Positions 25,247 to 35,684 of a stretch of 64,000 nucleotides of DNA are shown here, one piece after another. Made by a program: the position numbers and the translations under genes. Numbering within the stretch: position 1 is the stretch's first letter; each line of letters starts with the position of its first letter. A model generated the notes under the pieces. The model saw only the letters and a list, made by a program, of their open reading frames with translations. It ran no database searches and had not been told where the DNA came from. This stretch comes from Pedobacter sp. Leaf250 (GTDB taxonomy: Bacteria > Bacteroidota > Bacteroidia > Sphingobacteriales > Sphingobacteriaceae). The DNA is taken from NCBI RefSeq assembly GCF_920984735.1, contig NZ_CAKLBU010000007.1, positions 148,545 to 212,544 of the forward strand. The letters run 5' to 3'.

Positions 25247-26008
25247 ATGAAAACTATCAATATTTTATCTGCATCTGTAGCATTAATTTTATTTGCTAAT
25301 CAGCAGGCCGATGCTCAAATTAAATTGGGCGATCTGTTTAAGAAAGTAATGGCTAAACAAACCACTACAACAATTGCAACTGGTACACCCAGCACAATAG
25401 AAATTGGACTAGGCATTAAAGAAGCGCTGCAAATTGGTGTATCTGCTGGTGCCGATCGGTTATCGGTGAAGGATGGCTTTTTAGGAAATCTGGCCGTTAA
25501 AATTTTAATGCCACCCGAAGCGCAAAAGGTAGAAAAAACTCTACGTGGAATTGGCCTAAACCAACTCTGCGATAATGTAATTACCAGCCTAAACCGGGCA
25601 GCCGAAGATGCCGCTACAGAAGCGAAGCCGATTTTTATATCAGCAATAAAACAAATGACATTAACCGATGCCACAAATATTTTATTGGGAAACAATGATG
25701 CTGCAACCGCATATTTTAAACGTGTAACCACTTCTCAATTAATGCAAAAATTTAGCCCGATTGTAACCACAAGCTTAAGCAAGGTAAATGCAACTAAATA
25801 CTATTCTGATTTAACCTCGCAATACAACAGGTTGCCTCTGGTTAAACCTGTAAATACCAACTTAACTGAATACGTTACTCAAAAAGCAATTGATGGGTTG
25901 TTTATTGAAGTGGCAAAAGAGGAATTGAAAATTAGAGGCAATTTGAATTCACGCAGTACAACATTACTTCAAAAGGTGTTTGGCTACGCAGATAAGAAAA
26001 AGATCTAA
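25247..26008 (+). CDS. DUF4197 family exported protein
   Basis: 253 residues. A signal peptide (about 1-23, ILSASVALILFANQQADAQ) precedes a mostly helical mature part: EIGLGIKEALQIGVSAGADRLS, ITSLNRAAEDAATEAKPIF, ATAYFKRVTTSQLMQKFSPI. These match DUF4197, a family of periplasmic proteins of unknown function. It is a single gene between terminators. Confidence 0.85.
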   Translation: MKTINILSASVALILFANQQADAQIKLGDLFKKVMAKQTTTTIATGTPSTIEIGLGIKEALQIGVSAGADRLSVKDGFLGNLAVKILMPPEAQKVEKTLRGIGLNQLCDNVITSLNRAAEDAATEAKPIFISAIKQMTLTDATNILLGNNDAATAYFKRVTTSQLMQKFSPIVTTSLSKVNATKYYSDLTSQYNRLPLVKPVNTNLTEYVTQKAIDGLFIEVAKEELKIRGNLNSRSTTLLQKVFGYADKKKI

Positions 26009-26032
26009 GTCTGTACAAAATCATAAATAGGT

Positions 26033-26066
26033 AGAAGATCCGGGTTTTAAACCACTCGGATCTTCT
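26033..26066 (+). terminator. Possible terminator after the DUF4197 gene
   Basis: A perfect 10-bp stem AGAAGATCCG / CGGATCTTCT (26033-26042 and 26057-26066) has a 14-nt loop and only a weak T tract (TTGTTT) after it. Confidence 0.5.
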
Positions 26067-26094
26067 TTGTTTAAAACAATTCGTAAAATTGCGC

Positions 26095-27030
26095 ATGACT
26101 AAATTATATTCACTGTTAGCGGTGGCAATAATTCTTTGCCTGGCTATTTTTGCTTCCTGCACTTCGAATAATAAAGAGCAAAACGCACAAAAAGCGGTAC
26201 TCGATACTGTTTCTTTAAGCGGCAAGAGTTTTGCGCTGGCGTACCAGGATGGACAAAAAATTGTAGCCACCAGTATCGATACAATGAAACAGATCTCATT
26301 TGGCGGCGCAACTGATCCTTCTATTCCTCTTGATGGAAATAAACTGGCTTATACTGTTACCGATAGTGCTGGAAAAAGAAGCATTTGGATAGCCGATTTA
26401 GAAAATAAAAGTCAGTTGCAGGTGCACGCCGATAGTAAAAATTATTATGGTGCAGTATGGTCTGCAGATGGTGTTCATATTGCTTTTAGTGTTTTAAATG
26501 AGAAAAACATCTGGAAAATTGGTCTGGTTAAAAATGATAATACAGGTTTTATCATGCTCGATGACCATTCGGAAACCTACGTTAATTCTCCAACCTGGAA
26601 ATCGAAAACCGAAATTGTTGCGCATGATTTAAACAATTTGTACACTTTCAATCTGACTGGAGAAATAATAGATACAACACCATTCAAAAATTTAATCGGA
26701 GCGGCTTATCATATTGCCGGCGATAATATTTTCTTTTACGCAAACCAAGGTAAAACCATCATTTTCAGTGCTTATTTTGGGCCAGGTGTACCCGAATTAC
26801 ATGGCAAAGCCAATGCTGTTTTTGCGATGGATCTGCTTTCCAAAGATGTTCAACGAATTTCTCCTAACGGGATGAATGTATCGAACCTTTTTGTAACTGC
26901 TGATGATCGGATTTTCTTCAGTGGCGCTGAAAAACCGTTTACAGAAAGCAAAATTTATTTCTCTGATCTAAATGGTCATATCAAAACAATTGTTGATAAA
27001 GGAACAAATCCAACAGGTGCTCTGAAATAG
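26095..27030 (+). CDS. Beta-propeller (TolB/WD40-like) lipoprotein
   Basis: 311 residues from the ATG at 26095 (an in-frame TTG at 26089 adds two). The signal peptide ends with a lipobox-like FASC followed by TSNNKEQ. The mature part has repeating beta-propeller blades with WD40/TolB-like wording: GKRSIWIADLENKSQ, GAVWSADGVHIAFS, DRIFFSGAEK. Such lipoproteins usually bind a partner or polymer; nothing here specifies which. It is followed by a repeat-rich gap before groES. Confidence 0.75.
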   Translation: MTKLYSLLAVAIILCLAIFASCTSNNKEQNAQKAVLDTVSLSGKSFALAYQDGQKIVATSIDTMKQISFGGATDPSIPLDGNKLAYTVTDSAGKRSIWIADLENKSQLQVHADSKNYYGAVWSADGVHIAFSVLNEKNIWKIGLVKNDNTGFIMLDDHSETYVNSPTWKSKTEIVAHDLNNLYTFNLTGEIIDTTPFKNLIGAAYHIAGDNIFFYANQGKTIIFSAYFGPGVPELHGKANAVFAMDLLSKDVQRISPNGMNVSNLFVTADDRIFFSGAEKPFTESKIYFSDLNGHIKTIVDKGTNPTGALK

Positions 27031-27062
27031 TTTTAGCGGGCATTTCATCCCTTTTTTCTGTC

Positions 27063-27097
27063 ATTGCTTCAATCGATTTTTCATCGATTGAAGCAAT
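27063..27097. repeat. Perfect 15-bp inverted repeat
   Basis: ATTGCTTCAATCGAT (27063-27077), a 5-nt loop TTTTC, then the exact reverse complement (27083-27097). No T run follows on either strand, so it is not a standard terminator. Confidence 0.85.
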
Positions 27098-27161
27098 CTC
27101 AATTTGAGAATATTTAAAGCAACAATAGTAGATGAGAAGATCATTTTGATTAGTAATTTTA

Positions 27162-27192
27162 AAAGATTTCTCGGCTGCACTCGCGATGACGA
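27162..27192 (+). repeat. Copy of a dispersed intergenic repeat
   Basis: AAAAGATTTCTC, 11 variable nt, then CGATGACGA. The reverse complement of 39643-39674 reads AAAAGATTTCTC, 11 variable nt, then AAATGACG. Confidence 0.6.
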
Positions 27193-27331
27193 CCGCTAAT
27201 AGCGATTTTCCCATTACGGAAATTGATAAGATGTCCAGTCGAGGAATCAATCAAAACCATCTTTAATCTTCATTTTGCAGATTTAAGAAAAATCAATTCT
27301 GCCAAGCTGACACCTATTATTCTAGATTTGT

Positions 27332-27361
27332 TTTGATTTTGACAGTACAGGTGTAAATTTG
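27332..27361 (+). promoter_or_regulatory. Promoter of groES-groEL
   Basis: TTTG (27332-27335), 18 nt, then TAAATTTG (27354-27361). This is a housekeeping-type Bacteroidetes promoter with a leader of about 80 nt to the ATG at 27447. No CIRCE inverted repeat (TTAGCACTC-N9-GAGTGCTAA) is present. Confidence 0.65.
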
Positions 27362-27446
27362 TCCCTGAAAGCTACTTGGCATAGAAAGTGTTAATTGTAT
27401 GCTTAGTTAAAAAACTTAAAATCAAAATAAAAAAATAATAAAAGTT

Positions 27447-27737
27447 ATGGCGTTAAACCTTAAACCAATTGCTGGCAGTTCGAACAGAGTTATTGTTGAA
27501 CCAGCTGCCGCAGAAGAAAAAACTGCATCGGGTTTGTATATCCCTGATACCGCTAAAGAAAAACCATCCAAAGGAACTGTAGTTTCTGTTTCTGAAGAAG
27601 ATGCTGAAGGTAAAAAAGCAACTGTAAAAGTTGGTGATGTTGTTATTTATGGTAAATACGGTGGAACCGAATTGCCTTACGAAGGTAAAGATTACCTGAT
27701 TATGCGTGAAACTGATATCTACGCTGTTGTAGAGTAA
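27447..27737 (+). CDS. groES: Co-chaperonin GroES
   Basis: 96 residues, forming the heptameric lid of the GroEL chamber. Diagnostic segments: AGSSNRVIVEPAAAEEKTASGLYIPDTAKEKP (mobile loop region with the ASGLYIPD motif), GTVVSVSEE and VGDVVIYGKYGGTEL. groEL follows after 85 nt containing a short TTAAAAGT-type low-complexity stretch; the two form an operon. Confidence 0.98.
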   Translation: MALNLKPIAGSSNRVIVEPAAAEEKTASGLYIPDTAKEKPSKGTVVSVSEEDAEGKKATVKVGDVVIYGKYGGTELPYEGKDYLIMRETDIYAVVE

Positions 27738-27822
27738 TTGTAAGTTAAAAGTAGAAAGTTAAAAGTTATAAGTAATGCGATTTAATAGATCGTAAATCGT
27801 AATTCTAAAATCTGAAATACAA

Positions 27823-29457
27823 ATGTCAAAACAAGTAAAATATAACGTAGAAGCACGCGACGCCCTGAAAAGAGGTGTTGATATTCTAGCAAATGCAGTA
27901 AAAGTAACTTTAGGGCCTAAAGGCCGTAACGTAATCATCGATAAAAAATTCGGTTCTCCGGCAATTACTAAAGATGGTGTTACAGTTGCTAAAGAAATCG
28001 AATTGAAAGATGCGGTTGAAAACATGGGCGCTCAAATGGTTAAAGAAGTAGCATCTAAAACAGCTGATATTGCTGGTGATGGAACTACAACTGCTACAGT
28101 TTTAGCGCAAGCAATTATTACTACTGGTATTAAAAACGTTGCCGCTGGTGCAAATCCAATGGATTTAAAACGTGGTATAGATAAAGCTGTTGCTGCAGTT
28201 GTTGCTAATTTAAAAGAGCAATCGCAAACTGTTGGTGAAGACAATAATAAAATTAAACAAGTTGCATCGATCTCTGCAAATAATGATGAGGTTATCGGTT
28301 CGTTAATTGCAGAAGCAATGAGCAAAGTTGGTAAAGATGGTGTAATTACTGTTGAAGAAGCAAAAGGTACTGAAACTGAAGTTAAAACGGTTGAAGGTAT
28401 GCAATTTGACAGAGGTTATTTATCTCCATATTTTGTTACCAATGCAGATAAAATGGAAGCGGAATTAGAAAATCCTTACATTTTAATCTACGACAAAAAA
28501 ATCAGCAACATGAAAGAATTGTTGCCAGTTTTAGAAAAAACTGTTCAGACTGGTAAACCATTGGTTATCATTTCTGAAGATTTAGATGGCGAAGCTTTAG
28601 CTACTTTAGTGGTTAACAAAATTCGTGGTTCGTTAAAAGTTGTGGCTGTTAAAGCACCAGGTTTTGGCGATAGAAGAAAAGCAATGTTAGAAGACATCGC
28701 AATCTTAACTGGCGGTATTGTTGTTTCAGAAGAAAGAGGTTATAAATTAGAAAATGCTGATTTAACTTACCTAGGTTCTGCTGAAAAAGTGGTTGTTGAT
28801 AAAGACAACACAACAGTAATCAATGGTGCTGGTAACTCTGAAGATATTAAATCTCGCGTAAGCCAAATTAAAGCGCAAATCGAAACTACTACTTCTGATT
28901 ACGATAAAGAAAAACTACAAGAGCGTTTGGCTAAACTAGCTGGCGGTGTTGCAGTTCTTTATGTTGGTGCAGCTAGTGAAGTTGAGATGAAAGAGAAAAA
29001 AGACCGTGTTGATGATGCTTTACATGCAACTCGTGCAGCTGTAGAAGAAGGTATTGTTGCTGGTGGTGGTGTTGCTTTCATCCGTGCTGTTGCAGCTTTA
29101 GCAGAATTAAAAGGCGCTAACGAAGATGAAAACACTGGTATTCAAATCATCCGTCGTGCAATCGAAGAGCCATTACGTCAAATTTGCGAAAACGCAGGTA
29201 TCGAAGGTTCTATTGTAGTTCAAAAAGTTAAAGAAGGTACAGCAGATTTTGGTTACAATGCCCGTACTGATGTTTACGAAAACTTAATCGGTGCCGGTGT
29301 TATCGACCCTACTAAAGTTTCTCGTGTGGCATTAGAAAACGCTGCTTCAATCGCTGCAATGTTATTAACTACCGAAGTTGTATTGGCAGACGAACCTGAA
29401 GAAGGTGGTGCTCCAATGCCTCCAATGGGTGGCGGTGGCATGGGTGGAATGATGTAA
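27823..29457 (+). CDS. groEL: Chaperonin GroEL
   Basis: 544 residues, the ATP-dependent protein folding chamber. ATP-site motifs: [19 protein letters not shown] and the catalytic Asp region [14 protein letters not shown]. The C-terminal Gly-Gly-Met tail is present ([13 protein letters not shown]). Coding sequence shows strong use of preferred codons, as expected for high expression. A terminator follows 44 nt after the stop. Confidence 0.98.
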   Translation: MSKQVKYNVEARDALKRGVDILANAVKVTLGPKGRNVIIDKKFGSPAITKDGVTVAKEIELKDAVENMGAQMVKEVASKTADIAGDGTTTATVLAQAIITTGIKNVAAGANPMDLKRGIDKAVAAVVANLKEQSQTVGEDNNKIKQVASISANNDEVIGSLIAEAMSKVGKDGVITVEEAKGTETEVKTVEGMQFDRGYLSPYFVTNADKMEAELENPYILIYDKKISNMKELLPVLEKTVQTGKPLVIISEDLDGEALATLVVNKIRGSLKVVAVKAPGFGDRRKAMLEDIAILTGGIVVSEERGYKLENADLTYLGSAEKVVVDKDNTTVINGAGNSEDIKSRVSQIKAQIETTTSDYDKEKLQERLAKLAGGVAVLYVGAASEVEMKEKKDRVDDALHATRAAVEEGIVAGGGVAFIRAVAALAELKGANEDENTGIQIIRRAIEEPLRQICENAGIEGSIVVQKVKEGTADFGYNARTDVYENLIGAGVIDPTKVSRVALENAASIAAMLLTTEVVLADEPEEGGAPMPPMGGGGMGGMM

Positions 29458-29501
29458 TTCAGCAAACTCAACTACTACGAAAAATTTTCGTGTAAAAATA
29501 T

Positions 29502-29535
29502 ACCCTCATGGTTTTAATACCTTGAGGGTTTTTTT
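29502..29535 (+). terminator. Intrinsic terminator after groEL
   Basis: The stem ACCCTCA / TGAGGGT (29502-29508 and 29523-29529) is followed by seven T. Confidence 0.85.
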
Positions 29536-29563
29536 ATGCCTCTACGATATTACAAACAGCCTT

Positions 29564-29586
29564 TTATAATGGGTAAACCATTATAA
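29564..29586. repeat. 9-bp inverted repeat upstream of the adhesin gene
   Basis: TTATAATGG-GTAAA-CCATTATAA, perfect, about 180 nt before the adhesin start. No T tract follows, so it could be an operator or a structured leader. Confidence 0.5.
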
Positions 29587-29768
29587 TTGTACGGGTTGGT
29601 GTAAATATTTGTGTGTGTAACTCAAAATTTACCTTCTTTGTCCTTGAATATTTATGAAAGCGTAGCATTACTTATTACATAGATGTAAGTAATAAAATCA
29701 GACCAAACACTGATTTTAACCGCAATTAAATCATTCCCGTGTGTTAGAGCTTTTTAATGTAGACCTGT

Positions 29769-32700
29769 TTGAAAAGGAAATGGCTTTTGTATGCCCTAAT
29801 TTTAGGGTTATTATTGATTAATAAAACATCATTTGCTCAAATCAATATTGGGCCAATTGATCCAGGTCCTTTTACTCCTGGTAGCACCATTGCTGCGACA
29901 TTCAAATTGCCCGCGGATTGCTATGGGCAAAACAATGTTTTTCAGCTTTATCTATCGAATGAAAACGGAGATTTTAGCGGCGAAAAATTAATTGGTACTT
30001 ACACTGGTTTTTACGGCACCTATGTAAATGGCGTAATCCCAACTACTGGTATTCCTCCCGGCACAGGGTATAAACTAAGAATTAAGTCGACCAATCCAGC
30101 TGCTGTAAGTACTGAATCAACAGCTTTTCAAATAAAAGCAGGCACGGCCACCGAAGCTAAATTAGTTTCAACCTATCTCACCCCAACCAATACCGAAACC
30201 TTTGGTACTTGTACCAGTAGAACTAATAATCCATTCATTATTTCTAATGAGTCTACGGCTTCTGCGGTAGTTTCGGCAAAAATTACCAATGAATTAAGTG
30301 GTAATGTTACCGCCCTAAACTTTACCACCAAACTACAACAGTTTACTGCCGACCAGGCACACTACACCATATTGACTAAAGCCGTTAACCCCGATGGAAC
30401 CATTGCCACTAAGGCTTACTTTTTAATTAATAATAAAACCGTTACTGCATTTGGTAATTCAGGTAATAATATCGTTTGCTTACCCTTAGGCGCATTGGAG
30501 TTTAGTGTAGATTATACTTCACCAGGCGGTATTCAAAATAATTTTCCGGGAGATAAATACACCATTACCTGGGGCGATAATTCGACATCGGTTTATACCT
30601 TTTGCGACATTGCTGCATTACAGGGAAAAGTGAAGCATAATTATTTGCGTTCCTCCTGCGGAAGTACATCCGTATCAAGCGCTGGAACCATTTTTAATGC
30701 ATTTGATGTTACAATAAAAGTTTCCAATGTATTCTGCGGCGATCTTGGAACACCTGTTTCCTCATCGGCAAAAGTTGTAGCAAACCCTGTAAATAACTTC
30801 ACTTTTACCAATCCGGGCTGTACCAATACAGACATTACGTTTATCAATACGTCTACTGCGGGAGAAAATCCAAATACAACTTCATCTGGTTGTACTGAAA
30901 ATGTTGTTACTTACAATTGGTACGTTGATGGTATTCCTGTTGAAGCCAATAAGCCACGGTCGTATAATTTTATATATAAATTTTTAACCCATGGAGAACA
31001 TATTGTTCGTTTAGAATCTAATAGTTCCGGGGCTTGTCAGGCAGAAATTGTAGAGAAAACAATTTGTATTCAAGATCCTGCAAAACCTGATTTTACTTTG
31101 TCGAGTACGACTTTATGTACTGGAGGCTCGGTAAAGGTAACCGATAAATCAATTATAGATAAGATTTGTAATGCAGCCAATACCTATTCATGGGTGGTTT
31201 CGCCAGCTGCAAGTTTTATAAACGGAACGAATGCCCAGAGTAAAGAACCAGAATTTTTGTTTAATACAGAAGGAGTATACACCATAACGCTCAACATTAC
31301 AACTCCATCTTGTGGGTTAGTTTCATCAAAACCGCAAACTGTTATTGTAAACAAGGCGCCAATTATAACTTTATCGCCAAATATTACGCTATGTAACTTG
31401 GCTACTTACGATTTTAATAGCACTACAGTAGGCCCAACTAAAACGGTAATTGATGGAACATTATTGGATGCCGCAGATACTTATACTTGGACTGTTACTG
31501 CAGCCGGGGCCGGAACTTACAGTTTTGCCAATGGAACAACGGCCAATACGAAATATCCATCAATTAAATTTGATAACTACGATGAGTATACCATTACCAT
31601 TACGCAGAAAAATAATTGCGGTACGATCACAAAAACACAAAAACTCACCTTTTCAACTGCTCCAGTTATCAGTGCTGGTGCCGACCAAAGTATTTGTTAT
31701 AATGACCCAAGTTTCTCTTTGGCAGGAACCATTACCGGAACTACAACGTCACAAACATGGGTTGGTGGCAATGGCACATTTGCACCAAACAGAAATACTT
31801 TAAATGCAGTATATACACCAACGCTTGCCGAAAAAAATAGTGGTAGCGTAACTTTACGACTAAGAGCAACAACCGCTTTGGCTGCTCCATGTAATCAAAT
31901 TGATGATGATGTTATACTTACGATAAAACCCAATATCAACATCACCAGTTTAGCATCCAAAGTAATTTGCACTGGAAAAAATGTCGCTTATACCCCAAAA
32001 TCGGCTGCTGCCGGAACAATTTTTACCTGGACAGCTAGTGGATCTTCAAATGCAAGTGGATTTGCCACAAACGGAAATGGCATTATTGATGATGTTTTAA
32101 TCAACACTGATTTAACAACCGATGCAGTGGTGACCTATGTGATTACACCAACGTTAGATGGTTGTACTGGTACACCTTTTACATTAAAGGTAACGGTAAA
32201 TCCAAATCCCCTGGTTACTGCAACTGCCCCAAATCTTACTATTTGTAATAAAACCAGTGTGGCCATCAACTTAGCATCGGTAATGAGCAATGTAAAATAC
32301 ACTTACAGCAGTGTTATCAGTGGAGAAATTACTGGTAATACCAGTCAAACGGTTGCAACATCGGGCACAGCAATAAACGATATTTTAACCAATTCGGGCA
32401 CAACACCTGCCACCGTAACATATAATATAACTCCGGTTTCAGCTGGGAGTTGTTCGGGTGTACCAACTACAATAACCATTACCGTTAACCCCAGCGCAAC
32501 ATTGGCAAATGCCGGAGCCGACGAAGCAATTTGTAATTTAACCACTTACACTTTAAAAGCAAATGAAGCTATAGTAGGCACTGGAAAATGGACAGTCGTA
32601 ACTGCGCCCACAACAATTTCCTTTGCTGATAATACTAAACATAACACTATAATTTCTGGCTTACAGGCTGGAAATAGCTATTTATTAAAATGGACAATTA

Positions 32701-35684
32701 GTGATGGTGGATGTTCGACAACGAGTGATGAAGTGCAAATTACAGTTAATCCAGAGAGTGTTGGCGGAACAACATCTGGCAGCAATACTTTGTGTGGAGG
32801 TACAAATGGGGGTAGCATCACTTTATCTGGCCAGGTTGGCAGCCTTATCAGATGGGAGCAATCAATAGATAATGGGCAAAACTGGTCGGCTGTAACATCA
32901 ACTGCTAATCCATTGGTATATTCGAATTTGAGCGTAACTACACAATACCGGGCAATTCTTAAAAGCGGAAGTTGTGCAGAAGCCATTTCATCAGTGTCCA
33001 TAATTACCGTTAATACACCAACAGTTACAGCTAATGCAGGTATTGATCAAAATTTATGTAGCGGAAATGGGGTAACTTTAAATGGAAATAACCCTGCTCC
33101 GAATGCTGGTTTATGGACGCTAATTTCTGGACAAACCGGAATAACGATAACTGACCCTACACTTTTCAATACAAATGTAATAGGCTTAATTCCTGGTGAG
33201 ACTTACAAATTTAGATGGACCATTACTGGATTTGCAGGTTGTCCTCCTTCTTCATCAGAAGTTACAATAACCTACTTCTCCCCTATTTCGAATAGCATTA
33301 GCAGCACGGCAACATCAGTTTGTACAGGGCAGCGTGTTACATTAATCGGTAATGTTCCAACAGGTGGTTCAGGAAGCTTTAATTATCAATGGCAAAGCAG
33401 TTTAGATGGAAGCACTTGGGTTAACATTCCATCATCCATTGATAAAGACCTAACTATTAGTCCCGCGGCTTCCATAACTTACAGAAGGTTAGTAAACAGT
33501 ACGATTTGTACTTCGGTAAGCAATACGGTTCAGATAATTGTACTTCCAGATCTGGCAAATAATACCATCTCGGCAGATCAGCAGCTGTGTATTGGTTCGG
33601 CAGCTGCAACAATAACAGGATCTACCCCAACTGGTGGTGATGGTAATTTCAATTATCAATGGCAGTCTAGTTTAAACGGAACAACATGGAGTGATGTAAT
33701 CGGTGCAAATGCTATAAATTTTACACCACCTTCGCCCACTGCCACTATTTATTACCGCCGGTCGGTTAATAGCGGCGCATGCTCAATCAATATTAGTAAT
33801 TCGATTAAACTTACTGTAAATCTTCCTGCGAAAGCAGAAATAACATATAATCAAGATAAAGGCTGTGCACCATTTAAACTTCTGAACACAAATGTGGCGG
33901 CTGTTTTATATCCAGATCGAAATGCTACATATACCTGGTTTGCCAATGGATCAGAAATTGGTACAGGAGCAACTTTTCCTGGTTATACTATTGCAAATCA
34001 GAATGAGAGTGTAATTATTAAACTTTCAGTTACCAGCAATAATGGATGTAACAGTGATGAGATTACGCACACGTTTACAACCCAGCAAGATGTTGCCGCA
34101 GCTTTTACTCAAAATGTAACCAACGGCTGTGGCCCGTTGAATGTTACATTTACCAACACCTCGAATTCATTAACAGCAGCAACTTTTAAATGGGATTTTG
34201 GGAATGGAAGTACTTCAGATTTGGCGCAACCCGCTACGATAACCTATTTGGCCGATCCGACTGGAAAAGACCTCACTTATATCATTACCCTTACAGCAAC
34301 TACGCCTTGCGGAACGACTACTAAAACTTCAGAGGTTTTGGTTAAGGCCAAGCCAGTTTCCATATTTTCGCCTGATAAAACCGCTGGATGTTCACCATTT
34401 AAAGTAACGTTTAGCAACACTTCGCCAGGCAATTCTACCAGCTACACCTATGATTTTGGCGATGGGGAAACGTTAACTACTACCGATAAAAACAGTGTTT
34501 CACATACTTATACTACACTTGTAGTGAAAGATTATGTGGTTAAAATGCTGGCTACAAACGAGTGCGGGTCAACAGAATCGCAATATACCATCAGGGTTTC
34601 GCCAAATTCTATTGTTCCCGAGTTGGTGGTAAATAGTAATCAACTTAGGGGTTGCGCACCATTAAAAGTAGATTTCTACAATAATACCAAAGGTGCCAAT
34701 ACATTTGTTTACGATTTTGGTGATGGAAGCACATCGGTTACAAATGCTGCTCCAGAGGTGGTATCGCATACTTTTACTAAAGCAGGGAAATACACCATCA
34801 CCCTTCATGCCTCAAATGGCTGCTCAAATGCATCGACAACAGAAGAAATTGAAGTTCTGGAGCAACCATCCGTAAGTTTTACAGCAGATAAAACAAGTGG
34901 TTGTGATGGTGTGGTTGTGAAGTTTAAAAATACAAGTCAGAATGCCATTGGTTATGTTTGGGATTTTGGCGATGGCACCACTTCGACCAATGTAGAGCCT
35001 ACACATACTTTTACAGGTTCAGGTAAAAGCTTCACGGTAACCCTAAGAGCCACAAACATTTTAGGTTGCACCAGCTCAGTTAGCATTCCAGGATATATTA
35101 AAACGGCAAATCCTCCGGTGGCCACATTTACGGTTAGTCCAGGTAATGAGTTATCCATTCCAAATTATACTTTCGGCTTTAAAGATACCAGTGTTGATGC
35201 CGTTAGTTGGGAGTGGCTTTTTGGCGATGGATCGAGATCGACACAACAAAATCCAAATCATACTTATGCAAATGATGGCATTTATTTAGTTACGCTAAAA
35301 GTTTTGAATAAGGAAGGTTGTTCATCCACAGTAACGCAATCAGTTAGAATAATAGGCATACCTGGAAACTTAAATCTACCAAACTCATTTATGCCTGCAA
35401 GTGCCAAAAATGAGATTAAGACTTTTAAAGCCAAGGGAGAAGGTATTAAAAACTGGAAAATGAGTGTGTTTAACAAATGGGGGCAGTTAATCTGGGAAAC
35501 CACACAATTGGATAATGGAGCACCAATGGAAGGATGGGACGGTACATTTAAAGGGCAGGACCAACCCCAGGGCGTGTATTACTGGAAGATAGAGGTAACT
35601 TTTATAAATGGGGGTGACTGGAAAGGAATGACATACGATTCAGCTCCGCCACGAAAAACAGGCGTAATATATTTAATAAGATGA
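29769..35684 (+). CDS. Giant PKD-domain cell-surface protein with type B T9SS sorting domain
   Basis: 1971 residues starting at TTG (no in-frame ATG precedes the signal peptide KRKWLLYALILGLLLINKTSFAQ). The first ~1300 residues contain immunoglobulin-like modules similar to those of SprB-type adhesins, including two near-repeats of NFNYQWQSSL. About six PKD-like domains follow from ~1357 to ~1860, with YDFGDG or WDFGDG cores (near 1555, 1640, 1720). The last ~100 residues (FNKWGQLIWET, GWDGTFKGQDQPQGVYYWKI) are the gliding-motility-associated type B C-terminal domain that directs type IX secretion. The partner PorP/SprF gene overlaps its stop by 4 nt. Confidence 0.9.
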   Translation: MKRKWLLYALILGLLLINKTSFAQINIGPIDPGPFTPGSTIAATFKLPADCYGQNNVFQLYLSNENGDFSGEKLIGTYTGFYGTYVNGVIPTTGIPPGTGYKLRIKSTNPAAVSTESTAFQIKAGTATEAKLVSTYLTPTNTETFGTCTSRTNNPFIISNESTASAVVSAKITNELSGNVTALNFTTKLQQFTADQAHYTILTKAVNPDGTIATKAYFLINNKTVTAFGNSGNNIVCLPLGALEFSVDYTSPGGIQNNFPGDKYTITWGDNSTSVYTFCDIAALQGKVKHNYLRSSCGSTSVSSAGTIFNAFDVTIKVSNVFCGDLGTPVSSSAKVVANPVNNFTFTNPGCTNTDITFINTSTAGENPNTTSSGCTENVVTYNWYVDGIPVEANKPRSYNFIYKFLTHGEHIVRLESNSSGACQAEIVEKTICIQDPAKPDFTLSSTTLCTGGSVKVTDKSIIDKICNAANTYSWVVSPAASFINGTNAQSKEPEFLFNTEGVYTITLNITTPSCGLVSSKPQTVIVNKAPIITLSPNITLCNLATYDFNSTTVGPTKTVIDGTLLDAADTYTWTVTAAGAGTYSFANGTTANTKYPSIKFDNYDEYTITITQKNNCGTITKTQKLTFSTAPVISAGADQSICYNDPSFSLAGTITGTTTSQTWVGGNGTFAPNRNTLNAVYTPTLAEKNSGSVTLRLRATTALAAPCNQIDDDVILTIKPNINITSLASKVICTGKNVAYTPKSAAAGTIFTWTASGSSNASGFATNGNGIIDDVLINTDLTTDAVVTYVITPTLDGCTGTPFTLKVTVNPNPLVTATAPNLTICNKTSVAINLASVMSNVKYTYSSVISGEITGNTSQTVATSGTAINDILTNSGTTPATVTYNITPVSAGSCSGVPTTITITVNPSATLANAGADEAICNLTTYTLKANEAIVGTGKWTVVTAPTTISFADNTKHNTIISGLQAGNSYLLKWTISDGGCSTTSDEVQITVNPESVGGTTSGSNTLCGGTNGGSITLSGQVGSLIRWEQSIDNGQNWSAVTSTANPLVYSNLSVTTQYRAILKSGSCAEAISSVSIITVNTPTVTANAGIDQNLCSGNGVTLNGNNPAPNAGLWTLISGQTGITITDPTLFNTNVIGLIPGETYKFRWTITGFAGCPPSSSEVTITYFSPISNSISSTATSVCTGQRVTLIGNVPTGGSGSFNYQWQSSLDGSTWVNIPSSIDKDLTISPAASITYRRLVNSTICTSVSNTVQIIVLPDLANNTISADQQLCIGSAAATITGSTPTGGDGNFNYQWQSSLNGTTWSDVIGANAINFTPPSPTATIYYRRSVNSGACSINISNSIKLTVNLPAKAEITYNQDKGCAPFKLLNTNVAAVLYPDRNATYTWFANGSEIGTGATFPGYTIANQNESVIIKLSVTSNNGCNSDEITHTFTTQQDVAAAFTQNVTNGCGPLNVTFTNTSNSLTAATFKWDFGNGSTSDLAQPATITYLADPTGKDLTYIITLTATTPCGTTTKTSEVLVKAKPVSIFSPDKTAGCSPFKVTFSNTSPGNSTSYTYDFGDGETLTTTDKNSVSHTYTTLVVKDYVVKMLATNECGSTESQYTIRVSPNSIVPELVVNSNQLRGCAPLKVDFYNNTKGANTFVYDFGDGSTSVTNAAPEVVSHTFTKAGKYTITLHASNGCSNASTTEEIEVLEQPSVSFTADKTSGCDGVVVKFKNTSQNAIGYVWDFGDGTTSTNVEPTHTFTGSGKSFTVTLRATNILGCTSSVSIPGYIKTANPPVATFTVSPGNELSIPNYTFGFKDTSVDAVSWEWLFGDGSRSTQQNPNHTYANDGIYLVTLKVLNKEGCSSTVTQSVRIIGIPGNLNLPNSFMPASAKNEIKTFKAKGEGIKNWKMSVFNKWGQLIWETTQLDNGAPMEGWDGTFKGQDQPQGVYYWKIEVTFINGGDWKGMTYDSAPPRKTGVIYLIR

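Larger units (their letters stand above)
27031..27446. other. 416-nt gap before groES: hairpin, dispersed repeat and promoter
   Basis: Contains no gene. From left to right: a 15-bp perfect inverted repeat (27063-27097), a copy of the AAAAGATTTCTC...ATGACG repeat (27162-27192), and the groES promoter (27332-27361). An open frame on the minus strand covering the repeats has no protein-like features. Confidence 0.7.
29458..29768. other. 311-nt gap between groEL and the adhesin gene
   Basis: Holds the groEL terminator, a 9-bp perfect inverted repeat TTATAATGG / CCATTATAA (29564-29586, 5-nt loop), and AT-rich sequence with no clear TANNTTTG promoter for the large adhesin gene. No RNA gene is recognisable. 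Confidence 0.6.

Noticed and set aside
26981..27250. 89-residue minus-strand open frame downstream of the lipoprotein gene
   Set aside because: It runs through the 15-bp inverted repeat and the dispersed repeat and has no recognisable motif.
27300..27446. Heat-shock CIRCE operator before groES
   Set aside because: No TTAGCACTC-N9-GAGTGCTAA repeat or close variant is present; a standard promoter explains the region.
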